From Nocardioides sp. NBC_00368 (GTDB taxonomy: Bacteria > Actinomycetota > Actinomycetes > Propionibacteriales > Nocardioidaceae): DNA of 64,000 bases. The DNA lies in NCBI RefSeq assembly GCF_036090055.1, contig NZ_CP107970.1:1738501-1802500 (forward strand), read 5' to 3'. Made by a program: the position numbers and the translations under genes. Below the pieces are notes generated by a model. It did not search any database and was not told the DNA's origin. It worked only from the letters and a program-made list of their open reading frames with translations. Below, one piece after another: positions 1-8,090 of this stretch (position 1 is the stretch's first letter; every line of letters starts with the position of its first letter).

Positions 1-1671
1 GGGCCGCAGCCATACCGCGGCATCGGGGGCGAGCCGGCCGGCCTCGAGAGGCGAGCTGGCCAGCCAGACGTGATCGCTGTGCGGCAGCTCCACCGGCACG
101 TCGGTCAGGTTGACCACGCAGGCGAAGTGCGCACCGCGACGGAAGGCGAGGATCCCGGGAGCGGTCTCGATCCAGCCGAAGTCGCCGGTGGCGAGGTCGG
201 GATGCGTACGCCGGATCAGCAGCGCCATCCGGTGCAGGGACAGCATCGAGCGCGGGTCCGCGGACTGCGCCTGCGCCGTCATCCGTGCCCAGCCCTCGGG
301 CTGCGGCAGCCAGGTGATGGTGCCGGGGGCACTGAAGCCGTACGGAGGCCGGTCCCCGCTCCACGGCAGCGGCACCCGGCAACCATCCCGGCCGGGATCG
401 ACGCCACCGCTGCGGAAGTGCATCGGGTCCTGCACCCGCTCCGGCGGGATGTCGGCCTCGTCGAGGCCGAGCTCCTCGCCCTGGTAGAGGTAGTAGGCCC
501 CGGGCAGCGCCATCGCGAGCATCGCGGCCGCCCGGGCCCGCCGCTCACCGAGAGCGCGATCGGTCGGTGTGCCGAAGCGCTTGGTCTCGAACGCGAACGC
601 GGTGTCGGCGCGGCCGTAGCGCGTCACCAGCCGGGTGACGTCGTGGTTGGAGAGCACCCAGGTCGCCGGAGCTCCGGCCTCGCCGTGCACGCGCAGCGTC
701 GTCTCGATGGAGGTACGCAGCGCCGCGGCGTCCCACGGCGCGGTCATGAAGTCGAAGTTGAACGCCGCGTGCAGGACACCCGGCCCCAGGTAGCGGATGA
801 ACCGGGAGGTGTCCGGGAGCCAGACCTCGCCGATCAGAGCCCGGTCGGCGCCGTACTCCTGCGCGATCCGCCGCCAGCCGCGGTAGATCTCCTGGAGCTC
901 CTCCCGGTCGACATAGGGATGCTCGCCCGGCCGCGGGTCGACCGGGACGTCGGGGAGGGCCGGGTCCTTGGCGAGCAGGGCAGCTGAATCGATCCGGATC
1001 CCGGCCACCGCGCGGTCGAACCAGAACCGGAGGATCTCCTCGTGCTCGCGGCGTACGTCCTCGTGCTGCCAGTTGAGGTCGGGCTGCTCGGCGGAGAAGA
1101 GGTGCAGGTACCACTGCTCGGGGACGCCGTCGGGTCCGGTCAGTCGGGACCAGGCGGGGCCGCCGAACTCGGAGGTCCAGTCGTTGGGCGGCAGGTTGCC
1201 CCCGGGGCCGCGGCCGTCCCGGAACCAGAACCGGTCCCGCTCGGGCGCACCGGGCCCGGCCTCGACCGCGGCACGGAACCATCGGTGCTGGTCGGAGACG
1301 TGGTTCGGGACGACGTCGATGATCGTGCGGATGCCGAGCTCGAGGGCGTCCTGGATGAGCGCCTCGGCCTCGGCGAGGTCGCCGAAGACGGGGTCGATCG
1401 CGCGATAGTCGGTCACGTCGTAGCCGCCGTCGGCCATTGGCGAGGGGAACCATGGCGTGAACCAGATCGCGTCCACCCCGAGGTCCCGCAGGTAGGTCAG
1501 GTGCGCCCGCACGCCGGCCAGGTCGCCGGTGCCGTCGCCGTTGGCGTCCGCGAAGCTGCGGGGATAGATCTGGTAGATCGCCGCGGAGCGCCACCAGTCG
1601 GCGGGGCGCTCCGTGAAGGCCGGAAGCGCGGCCGGTGCCGGCTCGCTCTGTCGAGGTTCCGTGGCGGTCAC
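1..1671 (-). CDS. GH13 alpha-glucosidase, 3' end cut by window edge
   Basis: Glycoside hydrolase family 13 enzyme of the alpha-glucosidase/oligo-1,6-glucosidase type, expected to release glucose from alpha-glucosides in the cytoplasm. The frame is open from a GTG at 1671 to base 1, so 557 codons are visible and probably only the last residues are missing. The barrel start (IYQIYPRSFADANGDG), the DVVPNH strand, nucleophile Asp228 in GIRID, acid Glu282 in GEVW and Asp344 in SNHD are all intact. No signal peptide is present. GGGAGG lies 4 bases before the GTG. The gene follows the lacI-type regulator in the same direction after a 116-base gap holding a putative operator. The exact disaccharide specificity cannot be read from sequence. 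Confidence 0.93.
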   Translation of the reverse strand, partial: MTATEPRQSEPAPAALPAFTERPADWWRSAAIYQIYPRSFADANGDGTGDLAGVRAHLTYLRDLGVDAIWFTPWFPSPMADGGYDVTDYRAIDPVFGDLAEAEALIQDALELGIRTIIDVVPNHVSDQHRWFRAAVEAGPGAPERDRFWFRDGRGPGGNLPPNDWTSEFGGPAWSRLTGPDGVPEQWYLHLFSAEQPDLNWQHEDVRREHEEILRFWFDRAVAGIRIDSAALLAKDPALPDVPVDPRPGEHPYVDREELQEIYRGWRRIAQEYGADRALIGEVWLPDTSRFIRYLGPGVLHAAFNFDFMTAPWDAAALRTSIETTLRVHGEAGAPATWVLSNHDVTRLVTRYGRADTAFAFETKRFGTPTDRALGERRARAAAMLAMALPGAYYLYQGEELGLDEADIPPERVQDPMHFRSGGVDPGRDGCRVPLPWSGDRPPYGFSAPGTITWLPQPEGWARMTAQAQSADPRSMLSLHRMALLIRRTHPDLATGDFGWIETAPGILAFRRGAHFACVVNLTDVPVELPHSDHVWLASSPLEAGRLAPDAAVWLRP

Positions 1672-1702
1672 GGGCCCTCCCTTCTCAGCAGCTCACATTC
1701 AT

Positions 1703-1725
1703 GTGACGGCCGTCACCGTGACGGC
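1703..1725. repeat. Triple alternating GTGACGG/CCGTCAC repeat in the glucosidase leader
   Basis: GTGACGGCCGTCAC (1703-1716) is a perfect 14-bp palindrome. Its right arm pairs again with GTGACGG (1718-1724), so three half-sites alternate. An outer pair CTCAGCA (1684-1690)/TGCTGAG (1727-1733) encloses it. It lies between the lacI-type gene and the glucosidase start, where it could be an operator or an mRNA hairpin; the sequence does not decide. Confidence 0.5.
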
Positions 1726-1757
1726 GTGCTGAGACCGTAGAGCCAGCATCAGAAGCG

Positions 1758-1764
1758 ACGCAAG
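1758..1764 (-). promoter_or_regulatory. Putative LacI half-site CTTGCGT before the glucosidase
   Basis: CTTGCGT on the minus strand, identical to two copies upstream of the lacI-type gene (2810-2816 and 2831-2837). It overlaps CAAG-AA-CTTG (1761-1770). Assignment to the neighbouring LacI protein is inferred from these shared positions only. Confidence 0.4.
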
Positions 1765-1787
1765 AACTTGACAGAACGTAATTAATT

Positions 1788-2807
1788 TCAGGACTTTGCG
1801 CGCTGACTTGCAGGTCCGGTCGACCGCCGGACCACCAGCTCGCCCTCGAAGAGGAGCTCGTCGACCGGTCCGAGCGTGCCGTCGATCTGGCTCACCAGGA
1901 AGTCGACCGCCGCGCGGCCCATCGCCTCGATCGGCTGCCGGATCGTGGTGAGGGGCGGGTCGGCGCAGGCCATGAAGGCGGAGTCGTCGTAGCCGATCAC
2001 GGAGACGTCCGCCGGGGTCGACAGCCGGGCCCGGCGGACCGCCCTGACAGCTCCCAGCGCGAGCGGGTCGCTGGCGCACACGATCCCGGTCACGCCCGCC
2101 TCGATCAGCCGCGCCGCGGAAGCCTGCCCGCTCTGGAGCGAGTAGAGGCTGCGTACGACCAGGTCCTCGTCGAACGGCACCCCGGCCCGGTCGCAGACTG
2201 CCCGGAAAGCGGCCAGCTTGCGCTCGGAGGGCACGTGGTCGCGCGGGCCCAGCACCAGCCCGATCCGTTCGTGTCCCAGCGCCAGCAGGTGCTCGGCAGC
2301 CTGCTCCATGGCGTCGGCGTCGTCGCAGACAACCCGCGGGAACGGCAGATCGTCGATGGCCGCGTTGATCAGCACGACCGGAAGGTTGCGCCCGGCCAGC
2401 CGGTCGTAGTGGGCGTGGTCGGCGTCGCGTTGGGCATAGGTGCCGCCGGCGAAGACCACGCCGGCCACCTGCTGCTCGAGGAGCAGGTCGACGTACTCCG
2501 ACTCGGTCACGCCGCCGGCGGTCTGCGTGCACAGCACCGGGGTCAGCCCCTGTTGCGCCAGGTTGGCGCCGAGGACCTCGGCGAGCGCCGGGAAGATCGG
2601 GTTCTGCAGCTCCGGGAGCACGAGGCCGACGAGCCTCGCCCGCTCGCCGCGCAGCTTCACCGGTCGCTCGTAGCCGAGGACGTCGAGAGCGGTCAGCACC
2701 CGCTCGCGCGTCGCCTCGGAGACTCCCGGCTTGCCGTTGAGCACCCGGCTCACGGTCGCCTCGGAGACCTTGGCGCGGGCGGCCGCATCGGCAAGACGTC
2801 TACTCAT
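1788..2807 (-). CDS. LacI-family transcriptional regulator
   Basis: A 339-residue LacI/GalR regulator. The N-terminal helix-turn-helix (about residues 3-26, with VSEATVSRVLNGKPGVSEAT) and hinge are followed by a periplasmic-binding-protein-like sugar domain (about 60-335, starting VGLVLPELQNPIF). It presumably represses the alpha-glucosidase downstream until an alpha-glucoside binds. The ATG at 2807 has no Shine-Dalgarno sequence. On the minus strand TATATT (2822-2817) lies 9 bases before it, so the transcript is probably leaderless. Two CTTGCGT copies 21 bp apart flank that -10 box and fit autorepression. The ligand is an inference from the neighbour. Confidence 0.93.
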   Translation of the reverse strand: MSRRLADAAARAKVSEATVSRVLNGKPGVSEATRERVLTALDVLGYERPVKLRGERARLVGLVLPELQNPIFPALAEVLGANLAQQGLTPVLCTQTAGGVTESEYVDLLLEQQVAGVVFAGGTYAQRDADHAHYDRLAGRNLPVVLINAAIDDLPFPRVVCDDADAMEQAAEHLLALGHERIGLVLGPRDHVPSERKLAAFRAVCDRAGVPFDEDLVVRSLYSLQSGQASAARLIEAGVTGIVCASDPLALGAVRAVRRARLSTPADVSVIGYDDSAFMACADPPLTTIRQPIEAMGRAAVDFLVSQIDGTLGPVDELLFEGELVVRRSTGPASQRAKS

Positions 2808-2809
2808 GA

Positions 2810-2837
2810 ACGCAAGAATATAACTGCTTTACGCAAG
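2810..2837 (-). promoter_or_regulatory. lacI promoter with two CTTGCGT repeats 21 bp apart
   Basis: Two identical 7-mers (2810-2816, 2831-2837; CTTGCGT on the minus strand) are two helical turns apart. The -10-like TATATT (2822-2817) lies between them, and TTGCAG further upstream may be the -35. The first repeat touches the start codon region. This looks like an autoregulatory operator. Confidence 0.45.
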
Positions 2838-2870
2838 CCGTCTGCAAGCAGCGGGATCCACCGACCTTCC

Positions 2871-2905
2871 TTGACGACGGATTCAATAAGTGATTTAGTC
2901 ACTTA
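2871..2905 (+). promoter_or_regulatory. GntR promoter and perfect operator TAAGTGA-N5-TCACTTA
   Basis: TTGACG (2871-2876), a 17-bp spacer and TTTAGT (2894-2899) form a promoter whose -10 lies 8 bases before the GTG at 2908, so the mRNA should be leaderless. A perfect inverted repeat TAAGTGA (2887-2893)-N5-TCACTTA (2899-2905) covers the -10. That is the layout of an autorepressing FadR-type operator. Confidence 0.65.
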
Positions 2906-2907
2906 CT

Positions 2908-3597
2908 GTGACCAGCAACACATCATCGCTCTCTGAACGCATCGCCGACGGGATCGTCGCCATGATCGAGGCCGCGGGCCTGGAGCCGGGCGACGCCCTG
3001 GCCTCCTCGCGCGAGCTCGCCAAACGGTTCGAGGTGACCACACCGACGATCCGGGAGGCACTGCGCCGTCTCGAGGCCACCGACGTCATCCGCTTCCGGC
3101 ACGGCTCGGGCACCTACGTCAGCGGCGGGGTGAACCGGCGGCTGCTGGTCAACCCCCATGTCTCCGAGTCCCGCAGCGAGTCGGTGCTCGAGCTCCTCGA
3201 CGCCAGGATCGTGCTGGAGCCGCCGGTCGCGGCGGCAGCCGCCGCGGCGCGTACCGACGACGACCTCGCCGCGCTGACGCTCTCGGCCGACAACTCGCTC
3301 AAGCCGCAGTACGCCGACGAGCGCCCCGAGCTGCACTTCCACGTCGCGCTCGCCGGCGCCTCCGGCAACCTGCTGCTGCGCGAGACGATCGAGGCGCTGC
3401 TGCAGGTGCGAGCCCGCGACCAGATCGAGATCCGCCACCGCTACACCGACCGCGACCGGGACCACGCCGACCACCTCCGGATCGTCGAGGCCGTACGCGA
3501 CGGCGACGCCGACGCCGCCGCCGCCCTGACCCGTGAGCATCTGCTCGCGATCCGCGAGGCGATCGCCGCCACCCTCGGCACGGAGCAGCCCCGATGA
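2908..3597 (+). CDS. GntR-family (FadR subfamily) regulator
   Basis: A 229-residue GntR regulator: winged helix about residues 8-75 (SRELAKRFEVTTPTIREALR, then the FRHGSGTYV wing) and an all-helical FCD ligand domain about 85-215. The FCD domain has the spaced Asp/His residues (ELHFHVALAGASGN, DHADHLRIVEA, TREHL) typical of metal- and carboxylate-binding members. The GTG start is set by the promoter and operator immediately upstream and by the absence of a Shine-Dalgarno site. Its stop overlaps the creatininase start by 4 bases (ATGA), so the two are co-transcribed. It probably controls uptake and hydrolysis of an organic acid or amide; the effector is unknown. Confidence 0.92.
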   Translation: MTSNTSSLSERIADGIVAMIEAAGLEPGDALASSRELAKRFEVTTPTIREALRRLEATDVIRFRHGSGTYVSGGVNRRLLVNPHVSESRSESVLELLDARIVLEPPVAAAAAAARTDDDLAALTLSADNSLKPQYADERPELHFHVALAGASGNLLLRETIEALLQVRARDQIEIRHRYTDRDRDHADHLRIVEAVRDGDADAAAALTREHLLAIREAIAATLGTEQPR

Positions 3598-4355
3598 CCG
3601 CGAGGCTCGCGGAGATGACCACCCTCGAGGCCGCGCGGTCGGCCGAGGGCGGGACCGTCGTGGTGATGCCCGTCGGCGCGTTCGAGCAGCACGGCGCCGG
3701 GCTCCCGCTGGCCACCGACCAGATCCGCGCCGAGGCGCTCGCCGACGCCGTCGCCGAGGCGCTCCCGGGCAAGGTGGTCATCGGTCCCGGCGTACCCGTC
3801 GGCGTCTCGCCCCACCACCAGGCCTTCGCCGGCACGGTGAGCCTGCGGCCGGCGCTGTTCGCGGCCGTCGTGCGGGAGTACGTCGAGTCGCTGGCCGCCC
3901 ACGGCTGGCGGCGCTTCCTGGTGATCACCGGCCACGGCGGAAACAACGCCACGCTCGGCACCCTGGCTCAGGAGCTGCTGCGCGACCGCCCCGACCTGGA
4001 GCTGGCCTGGACCCCGGTGACGACGCTGGCCAAGGACAGCGTCGGCCGCATGGAGCTGAGTGAGATCTCCGGTCACAGCGGCGAGGCAGAGACGGCCCAG
4101 ATGCTGCACGTCGCCCCCCACCTCGTACGCCACGACCTGCTCGCCCCGGGCACGACCACGCCGGACGAGCTCGATCCGCTCGCCCGGCTGGCCCGCTCGG
4201 TGAGCCAGCCCACGGTGGCCCTTCCCTACGACCGCCTCTCCCCCACCGGCGTGCTCGGCGACCCGCGCCGCGCCACCGCCGAGGACGGCCGCGCCATCCT
4301 CAACGAGGCCACCGACCGCATCGTCGCCTTCATCAAGGAGTGGCTCGACACCTAG
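3594..4355 (+). CDS. Creatininase-family amidohydrolase
   Basis: A 253-residue member of the creatininase/creatinine amidohydrolase family, metal-dependent hydrolases of cyclic or linear amides that also include MftE. Seen: PVGAFEQHG (Glu31, His33), Asp42, the TGHGGNN loop (His114) and an acidic SGEAE near residue 170, so the di-metal ligand set appears complete. DRLSPTGVLGDPRRAT near the C-terminus is typical of the family. It is translationally coupled to the GntR gene. No mycofactocin genes are nearby, so an MftE role is unlikely. The substrate is unknown; the FadR-type regulator and the AbgT transporter downstream hint at a carboxylated amide. Confidence 0.88.
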   Translation: MTARLAEMTTLEAARSAEGGTVVVMPVGAFEQHGAGLPLATDQIRAEALADAVAEALPGKVVIGPGVPVGVSPHHQAFAGTVSLRPALFAAVVREYVESLAAHGWRRFLVITGHGGNNATLGTLAQELLRDRPDLELAWTPVTTLAKDSVGRMELSEISGHSGEAETAQMLHVAPHLVRHDLLAPGTTTPDELDPLARLARSVSQPTVALPYDRLSPTGVLGDPRRATAEDGRAILNEATDRIVAFIKEWLDT

Positions 4356-4368
4356 ATCAGTCACGACG

Positions 4369-4393
4369 GGTGGTCTCGACAAGCTCGACCACC
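4369..4393 (+). terminator. Terminator-like hairpin built on the TCGACAAGCTC repeat
   Basis: GGTGGTC (4369-4375) pairs with GACCACC (4387-4393) around CTCGACAAGCTC, followed by TTT. The core resembles the TCGACAAGCTC repeat found again inside quiC at 54725. It separates gntR-creatininase from esterase-transporter. Confidence 0.5.
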
Positions 4394-4476
4394 TTTCACC
4401 ACCGGGACGCGCACCGCGTCGCCGGGCGATCCAGCACACCCGAAAACGCACCGATCTGCCCCGAAGGAGCACCCCC

Positions 4477-5451
4477 ATGTCCCCACGACAATCCCGCTTC
4501 CTGGCTCCGGCCGTCGCGGTCACGGCGGTGGCGGCGCTGTCCTTGGTACCGACCGCCACCACCGCCCTGACCCGCACCTCCGTCCAGGACCAGGCCGCCG
4601 GAGGGACCGCGCCCTGCGCCAAGCCCACCGAACAGGAGTCCGACAGCAGCCAGAAGTACGAGCTGACCAGCGGCGATCTCGAGCGCAGCTATGTTCTCCG
4701 CCTCCCGGAGAACTACGACCGCCGCGCCGACTGGCCGCTCATCGTCGCCTACCACGGCCGCGGCAGCACCGGCGTCGAGGTCGAGGGCTACTCCGAGCTC
4801 TCCGACCTCCCGGCGGTGGTCGCCTATCCCGACGGTGCCATCGGCACCGGCTCGGGCTACCGCAAGGCCTGGCAGGGCGCTCCCTACGAGGCGCCGGGCG
4901 TCGATGACGTCGCCTTCACCCGCGACCTGCTCGCCGCGATCGAGGCCGACCACTGCATCGACACCTCCCGGGTCTATGCGACCGGCAAGTCCAACGGCGC
5001 CGGCCTCACGGCCCTCCTCGCCTGTCAGCTGCCGAACACGTTCGCGGCCATCGCCCCGGTCGCCCCGGCGCTCTACCCGGGCGCCCGGGTCGGCTGCGAG
5101 GAGGCTCCGCCGACACCGATCCTGGAGATCCACGGCGTCGCCGACGCGACCATCCCCTACGCGGGCGACGCCGACCGCGACCTGCCCGCCATCCCCGAAT
5201 GGGTGCAGGGCTGGGCCGACCACAACGGCTGCACCGCCTCCACCACGCGCACCAACCGCGACATCGAGACCACCCGCTGGACCGGGTGCGACCAGGACGC
5301 CGAGGTCGCGCACGTCGCCGTCGACGGCGGTGGCCACGTCTGGCCGGGCGGCGACATCTACTCCGGTGGCGGCCACGTCACCCACACCATCGAGTCCGCG
5401 ACGGTGATCTGGGACTTCTTCTGCCGCCACCGCCTCACCAGCGAAGGGTGA
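4477..5451 (+). CDS. Secreted PHB-depolymerase/feruloyl-esterase-like alpha/beta hydrolase
   Basis: A 324-residue exported serine esterase of the PHB depolymerase/LpqC/CE1 type. A basic N-terminus and hydrophobic stretch (about residues 8-30) form a signal peptide. The alpha/beta fold begins near YVLRLPENYD, with oxyanion strand VAYHGRG. The nucleophile is Ser172 in GKSNGAG, the likely acid Asp sits in HGVADATIPY, and the His is in GGGHVWPGG, so the triad looks complete. AAGGAG precedes the ATG. The stop is only 5 bases from the AbgT-type transporter, so the esterase probably releases an ester-linked substrate outside the cell that the transporter then imports. The natural substrate is not known. 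Confidence 0.88.
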   Translation: MSPRQSRFLAPAVAVTAVAALSLVPTATTALTRTSVQDQAAGGTAPCAKPTEQESDSSQKYELTSGDLERSYVLRLPENYDRRADWPLIVAYHGRGSTGVEVEGYSELSDLPAVVAYPDGAIGTGSGYRKAWQGAPYEAPGVDDVAFTRDLLAAIEADHCIDTSRVYATGKSNGAGLTALLACQLPNTFAAIAPVAPALYPGARVGCEEAPPTPILEIHGVADATIPYAGDADRDLPAIPEWVQGWADHNGCTASTTRTNRDIETTRWTGCDQDAEVAHVAVDGGGHVWPGGDIYSGGGHVTHTIESATVIWDFFCRHRLTSEG

Positions 5452-5456
5452 CTGAC

Positions 5457-6998
5457 ATGACCAGCACCGCAACCCCGACCGGCAGCGAGCGACTGCCGTG
5501 GATCATCCGCGCCATGGGCGTGGTCGAGCGCGTCGGCAACGCCCTGCCGCACCCGTTCTGGCTCTTCTGGATCCTCGCCGGGATCCTCGCCGTGATCAGC
5601 GCGATCTGCGCCGCCGCGGGCGTCTCGGTCATCTCGCCCGGTGACGGCGAGAGGGTCGTCGTCCAGAGCCTGCTCAGCGGCGAGGGCCTGGCGATGGCCA
5701 CCTCCACGATGGTCTCCAACTTCGCCGAGTTCCCACCGATGGCGACCATCGTCGTGGTCATCATGGGCGTCGCCGTCGCCGAGCGCACCGGCTTCCTCAC
5801 CGCCGCGATGAAGACGGGCATCTCGCGCGTACCGGTCGGCTGGGTCGTCTTCGCCGTGGCGTTCACCGGCACCGTCGCCCACGTGGCCTCGGCGGCTGCG
5901 TACATCATCCTGGTGCCGCTCGGCGGTCTCGCCTTCCGCGCCGTCGGCCGGTCCCCGATCCTCGGGATCGTGGTCGCCTACACCGCGATCGCCAGCGGGT
6001 ACGACGCCAGCCCGATCCCGACGCCGAACGACGCGATCTTCGCCGGCATCACCACCGCCGCGGCCCAGATCGTCGACGAGAGCGCGTACGTCTCCCCCGT
6101 CAGCAACTGGTTCTTCAACATCGCCTCCTCGGTGCTGCTGGCCGCGGTGATCACCCTGATGACCAAGTTCGTGCTCTCCAAGCGGCCCGACCTGGACGCG
6201 GACGAGGATGCCGACGACGGCGACTTCGGGTCCCTCGAGCTCGACGGCCGTGAGCGCCGGGCGCTGCGCTGGTCGCTCCTGGCGCTGCTGGCCGCGATCG
6301 TGGTGATCGCCGCCGTCGTGATCCCGCCCGCGTCCCCGCTGCGCGGCGAGGACGGCTCCCTGACCGAGTCGCCGTTCCTCACCGGCATCGCTGCGATCGT
6401 CGCGGTGCTCTTCGGGATCGCCGGCATCGTGTACGGCACGCTGTCGGGCTCGATCACCAAGGCCGGCGACGTACCGGCGCTGATGGGCCAGGGGATCAAG
6501 CAGATGGCGCCGGTGCTGGTGCTGTTCTTCGCGATCGCCCAGTTCCTGGCGTACTTCGAGTGGTCCCACCTCGGCGACGTCCTCGCGGTCAACTCCGCCG
6601 AGGCGCTGGAGACCAGCAACATCCCGGTCTGGGTGGTGTTCCTGCTCGTCCTGGCGCTGCTCAGCGTCGTCAACATCATGGTCACCAGCGGTTCGGCGAT
6701 GTGGTCGATCGCCGCGCCGGTCCTGGTGCCCATGCTGATGCTGCTCTCGGTGCCGCCGGAGACCACCCAGGCGCTGTTCCGGATCGCCGACTCCGGCTCC
6801 ACCGCCATCACCCCGATGAGCCCCTACTTCGTGATGGCCCTCGGCTTCCTGCAGCGCTACCGCAAGGACGCCGGCATCGGCACCCTCGCCTCCTACACGC
6901 TGCCGCTGGCCATCGCGATGAGCCTCGCCTGGACCGCGCTGTTCTTCCTGTGGTGGGCGCTGGGGATCCCGCTCGGCCCGGGTGCTCCGGTCCGCTGA
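5457..6998 (+). CDS. AbgT-family transporter
   Basis: A 513-residue membrane protein of the AbgT (p-aminobenzoyl-glutamate) transporter family, with about 11-13 hydrophobic segments. Family-like stretches include NALPHPFWLFWIL at the N-terminus, SGYDASPIPTPNDA in the middle and DSGSTAITPMSPYF near the end. An acidic cytoplasmic loop (about 240-260) carries a run of Asp/Glu. The ATG at 5457 is 5 bases after the esterase stop and keeps the full family length; the frame is open further upstream but that part shadows the esterase. AbgT proteins import p-aminobenzoyl-glutamate or export antimetabolites; which applies here is unclear. Confidence 0.88.
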   Translation: MTSTATPTGSERLPWIIRAMGVVERVGNALPHPFWLFWILAGILAVISAICAAAGVSVISPGDGERVVVQSLLSGEGLAMATSTMVSNFAEFPPMATIVVVIMGVAVAERTGFLTAAMKTGISRVPVGWVVFAVAFTGTVAHVASAAAYIILVPLGGLAFRAVGRSPILGIVVAYTAIASGYDASPIPTPNDAIFAGITTAAAQIVDESAYVSPVSNWFFNIASSVLLAAVITLMTKFVLSKRPDLDADEDADDGDFGSLELDGRERRALRWSLLALLAAIVVIAAVVIPPASPLRGEDGSLTESPFLTGIAAIVAVLFGIAGIVYGTLSGSITKAGDVPALMGQGIKQMAPVLVLFFAIAQFLAYFEWSHLGDVLAVNSAEALETSNIPVWVVFLLVLALLSVVNIMVTSGSAMWSIAAPVLVPMLMLLSVPPETTQALFRIADSGSTAITPMSPYFVMALGFLQRYRKDAGIGTLASYTLPLAIAMSLAWTALFFLWWALGIPLGPGAPVR

Positions 6999-7008
6999 CG
7001 CACTGGCC

Positions 7009-7045
7009 TTCCGGCCGGGCTCGCCTCAGGCGCGCCCGGCCGGAA
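7009..7045. terminator. Bidirectional terminator between AbgT and Rieske genes
   Basis: Perfect 12-bp stem TTCCGGCCGGGC (7009-7020)/GCCCGGCCGGAA (7034-7045) with a 13-base loop. It lies between two convergent genes and overlaps the last codons and stop of the Rieske oxygenase gene (ending at 7026). Confidence 0.65.
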
Positions 7046-8087
7046 CCGGCTCCGGTGAAGGCGACGGCCCGAGTGCGGCCGCCTGCTCCTCGGCGAGCTT
7101 CCTGTAGAGCCGGCGCAGCCGGACGACACCGAGGTCGTGCTGGTAGAGATTCTCGGCCTGGTCGGCGTCCTCCGCCATCGCCTCGAGCATGACCCGGTCC
7201 TGCTCGAGCACATGCCAGTGCCGGGCCTCGAGCCTGGTCCGGTAGAGGAAGCGCCACACGTCGCGCTCCCAGCCGCTGACCTTCCGGTAGCGCCAGAAGA
7301 AGACCGCGGTGGTGCCCGCGTCGATCGGGGTGCCCATGCCGACGATGCCGAAGGAGCCGCCGGGGCCTGCGGTCGGCGGGTACGGGATGGAGAGGTCGAC
7401 CCAGTCGATGCCGGTGCGGCAGAACTCGACCCAGTCGAAGTTCACGCCACGCTGGTCGGTCTTCTCGAAGAAGAAGCCACGGTCGGTCTCGCGGATCCGG
7501 AACCTCGCCTCGGTGTCACCGCCGAACATCGAGTGCGACTCGCGGTGCAGGAACGCGCCGTGCATCGGGTCGAGCAGGTTCTCCATGGCGTAGCGCCACG
7601 GGGTGTCCCACTCGGCGTAGCAGAGGAACGAGGAGATCTCCTCGTCGACCAGCGGGTCCGGCAGTGCGACCGGGGCCGGGTCGGGGTGCTGCTCGTCGCC
7701 GATATAGGCGAGGATCGCGCCGCCCAGCTCCTGCAGCGGCGGGCTAGGGACGAGCGTCTTGCCCTCCAGGTTGCAGCCGGGCAGGCCGGGCACGGAGACG
7801 ACCTTGCCGGTGCCGTCGACCTGGACGCCGTGGTAGGCGCAGGCGATCTTGCTGCCGAGGTGCTGTCCCTGCGAGAGCGGCGCGCCCCGGTGCGGGCAGC
7901 GGTCCTCGAGCATCCGCAGGGTGCCGTCGGACTCCCGGAACAGCACCCAGTCGATCCCGAGCCGGCGCACTCGATGGACGCCGCCCTGCGGCACCATGTC
8001 GGAGGGGCAGATCGCGTACCACTGGTTGCGCAGTCCGGTTGCGAGAATCTGGTCCGCGCTCAGCTGTCGTTTGACCATCGGTCCCAT
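7026..8087 (-). CDS. Rieske non-heme iron oxygenase, large subunit
   Basis: A 353-residue terminal oxygenase of the phthalate-4,5-dioxygenase/vanillate-demethylase type that inserts oxygen into, or demethylates, an aromatic acid. The Rieske cluster is Cys64-X-His66 (DRCPHRGAPL) and Cys83-X2-His86 (CAYHG). The catalytic domain has NLLDPMHGAFLHRES with the two iron-binding His, near residues 168-186. Electrons should come from the ferredoxin-type reductase encoded two genes upstream (8359-9321). It is the last gene of a ten-gene run, 3 bases after the small HTH-like gene. Substrate and regiochemistry cannot be told from sequence. Confidence 0.92.
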   Translation of the reverse strand: MGPMVKRQLSADQILATGLRNQWYAICPSDMVPQGGVHRVRRLGIDWVLFRESDGTLRMLEDRCPHRGAPLSQGQHLGSKIACAYHGVQVDGTGKVVSVPGLPGCNLEGKTLVPSPPLQELGGAILAYIGDEQHPDPAPVALPDPLVDEEISSFLCYAEWDTPWRYAMENLLDPMHGAFLHRESHSMFGGDTEARFRIRETDRGFFFEKTDQRGVNFDWVEFCRTGIDWVDLSIPYPPTAGPGGSFGIVGMGTPIDAGTTAVFFWRYRKVSGWERDVWRFLYRTRLEARHWHVLEQDRVMLEAMAEDADQAENLYQHDLGVVRLRRLYRKLAEEQAAALGPSPSPEPVPAGRA

Positions 8088-8090
8088 GGC

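Noticed and set aside
3594..4355. Creatininase-family gene as mycofactocin mftE
   Set aside because: No mftA, mftB, mftC or mftF is nearby, and the gene is coupled to a FadR-type regulator instead.
4396..6569. Long minus-strand frames over the esterase and AbgT genes
   Set aside because: Composition is typical of antisense shadows (Gly/Asp/Arg-rich) and the plus-strand genes have clear motifs, ribosome sites and a 5-base gap between them.
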